A stretch of 64,000 nt of DNA from Ideonella oryzae (GTDB lineage: Bacteria; Pseudomonadota; Gammaproteobacteria; Burkholderiales; Burkholderiaceae_C). The DNA lies in NCBI RefSeq assembly GCF_024055665.1, contig NZ_JAMXMC010000001.1, positions 482,337 to 546,336 on the forward strand, in the 5' to 3' direction. Position 1 is the first letter of the stretch; the number at the start of each line of letters is the position of its first letter. Shown here one piece after another: positions 63,076 to 64,000 of this stretch. A program made the translations under genes and the position numbers. The notes under the pieces were generated by a model that was given only the letters and a program-made list of their open reading frames with translations, had not been told where the DNA came from and ran no database searches.

Positions 63076-63423
63076 ATGACACGCACCAACTCATGGGACG
63101 GCGCAGCAGACAGTGCGTTCGATCAAGACTTTGCCGATGGATTTATCGGTAAATACGTTCTCATTGGCATCACGCATGTCACTCACGATGGCGAGTTCAT
63201 CCACCAAGAGCAACTGCACGGAACCATTAAGCACGCGTCAGCCAACGGCATCGATATAGCGCTAGCCGGCGTCAATGAAGGAAAGGACTGGCGCATGCCG
63301 CCCATGCTTGAAGAGTTCGATCCAGCCGAACCAGGCGTTTACGAGCTCAAGTCAACTAGCGAAGTTGTTGACAACCCCGACTTCACGCTAATGGTCACCA
63401 TTCGCGCGGCGAACAGGAGCTGA
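63076..63423 (+). CDS. Cassette 3: hypothetical 115-residue protein
   Basis: ATG 15 bp after the cassette edge; the earlier in-frame start at 63043 would lie inside attC2 and is rejected on cassette logic. The protein begins MTRTNSWDGAADSAFDQDF and continues with IGKYVLIGITHVTHDGEFIHQ, GIDIALAGVNEGKDWRMPP and LKSTSEVVDNPDFTLMVTI, a compact beta-rich soluble protein with acidic charge. No family recognised. Cassette 3 spans 63062-63544 (483 bp). Confidence 0.78.
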   Translation: MTRTNSWDGAADSAFDQDFADGFIGKYVLIGITHVTHDGEFIHQEQLHGTIKHASANGIDIALAGVNEGKDWRMPPMLEEFDPAEPGVYELKSTSEVVDNPDFTLMVTIRAANRS

Positions 63424-63465
63424 CGTGCTTGTTTACGGCCCCGCTCATCTCACACAACCGCACCG

Positions 63466-63550
63466 GCCTAACTGGGCGTTGCAGGGGACGCCTCCACCAC
63501 CGCTCGCTTCGGCCGCGCCAAGCTCGCGCCCCTGAACTTTGGCGTTAGGC
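63466..63550 (+). repeat. attC3 recombination site (85 bp)
   Basis: R'' GCCTAAC (63466-63472) and R' GTTAGGC (63544-63550) bound an 85-bp site with inner arms GGGCGTTGCAGGGG and CGCCCCTGAACTTTGGC and a GC-rich centre. It differs from attC1/2 in length and sequence, so this cassette has another origin. R'' is complementary to the cassette 3 left core GTTAGGC. Confidence 0.9.
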
Positions 63551-63557
63551 CACTCAT

Positions 63558-63845
63558 ATGTCGCAGCTAGAAAACATGAGCTTTGATCCAGGCAATGGCG
63601 TCATGTTCACTATCGAACATGACGGGGCGCCTGTTCGCTGTTTTGTTGAACAAGCCAACGAGTGGCTAAAGCAAAAAGAAGGCTCCGTCAAAAATTTTCC
63701 TGAATTGGTCCTGCGTTACTCCAAGGTCATCCGTGCGGCTGCCGCAAAGAAGGCTGCACAGGCCGCAATGCCAATGGATGCATGGGGGCACCTCATCACT
63801 GCCGAAGACCTGCGCTCTGCACAGCAGGGGATGCGAAGTGAATGA
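63558..63845 (+). CDS. Cassette 4: hypothetical 95-residue protein
   Basis: ATG 13 bp after the cassette edge. The 95-residue protein has a mixed N-terminal half (SFDPGNGVMFTIEHDGAPVRCF, EQANEWLKQKEGSV) and an Ala/Lys-rich helix (VIRAAAAKKAAQAAMPM). It is probably soluble. No family recognised. Codon use is more A/T-rich than in the chromosome. Confidence 0.72.
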   Translation: MSQLENMSFDPGNGVMFTIEHDGAPVRCFVEQANEWLKQKEGSVKNFPELVLRYSKVIRAAAAKKAAQAAMPMDAWGHLITAEDLRSAQQGMRSE

Positions 63846-63865
63846 TCGGTCGCAAACAGTCCGTG

Positions 63866-63895
63866 GCCTAACTGGGCTACAGGGACTTCCCCCTC
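63866..63895 (+). repeat. Left half of a fourth attC site
   Basis: GCCTAAC (63866-63872) followed by TGGGCTACAGGGACTTCCCCC resembles the left half of attC3. GTGGCCTAAC is the exact 10-bp complement of the cassette 4 left edge GTTAGGCCAC. No GTTRRRY right half is found in the remaining 105 bp, so the site is either longer than the window or truncated. Confidence 0.6.
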
Positions 63896-64000
63896 GGTCA
63901 AGCAGAACCCGGCTGTTTTCTCCTTCCCAAGCGGTATTTGAGATTCCCGGTGAATCGTCGGCCTGACAGGTGCTGCTGAGGACACCACGAGAGACAGACT

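Overview
This is GC-rich (about 70%) bacterial chromosome whose gene families fit a betaproteobacterium of the order Burkholderiales (an inference from families and codon use; no rRNA or other phylogenetic marker is present). Genes are dense, with many ATGA/GTGA start-stop overlaps. I see no tRNA, rRNA, CRISPR array, insertion sequence or phage.

Positions 64-17748: a P-type cation ATPase, then fifteen genes all read leftward (2670-16961), facing a TetR regulator at 17074. The leftward set encodes two DUF2147 exported proteins, a TorF-type porin, an FGGY kinase, a canonical and a degenerate class II aldolase, a class III aminotransferase, an MFS transporter, two NAD(P)-dependent reductases, an AraC regulator, a Tat-exported amine oxidase overlapping a diheme cytochrome c, a frameshifted membrane protein and a MipA/OmpV protein. 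It looks like a catabolic divergon for an unidentified, possibly amino-substituted polyol.

Positions 17755-24119: a lipoprotein, a sterol-desaturase-type membrane oxygenase, an exported protein made of 23-residue repeats, an OmpR/EnvZ-type two-component pair, an SMR exporter of the Gdx/SugE type, and a siderophore-interacting flavoprotein divergent from a MarR regulator with two palindromic boxes. Positions 24139-33316: a gamma-glutamyltransferase, a BMP/Nup-type ABC importer, a RutB-like hydrolase, an amidase and a TetR regulator, probably for scavenging a nitrogen compound. Positions 33331-38461: DabA/DabB inorganic-carbon uptake with a divergent NhaR-like LysR regulator.

Positions 38525-49291: mixed housekeeping and stress genes (GFA-type zinc protein, M20 deacylase, 7Fe ferredoxin FdxA, DODA-type dioxygenase, Ap4A phosphorylase, LysR and TetR regulators, AzlCD exporter, GAF-GGDEF cyclase). 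Positions 49400-61549: an organosulfur cluster with SsuD, three SfnB/DszC-like flavoproteins, an NtaA/DszA-like monooxygenase, a sulfate-binding protein and a MetNI transporter with two binding proteins.

The right end (62123-64000) differs: lower GC, small unrelated ORFs and attC recombination sites. It is an integron gene-cassette array of four cassettes with no integrase gene in view. Each cassette's 5' end is an exact complement of the R'' box of its own attC, so the boundaries can be read from sequence alone.
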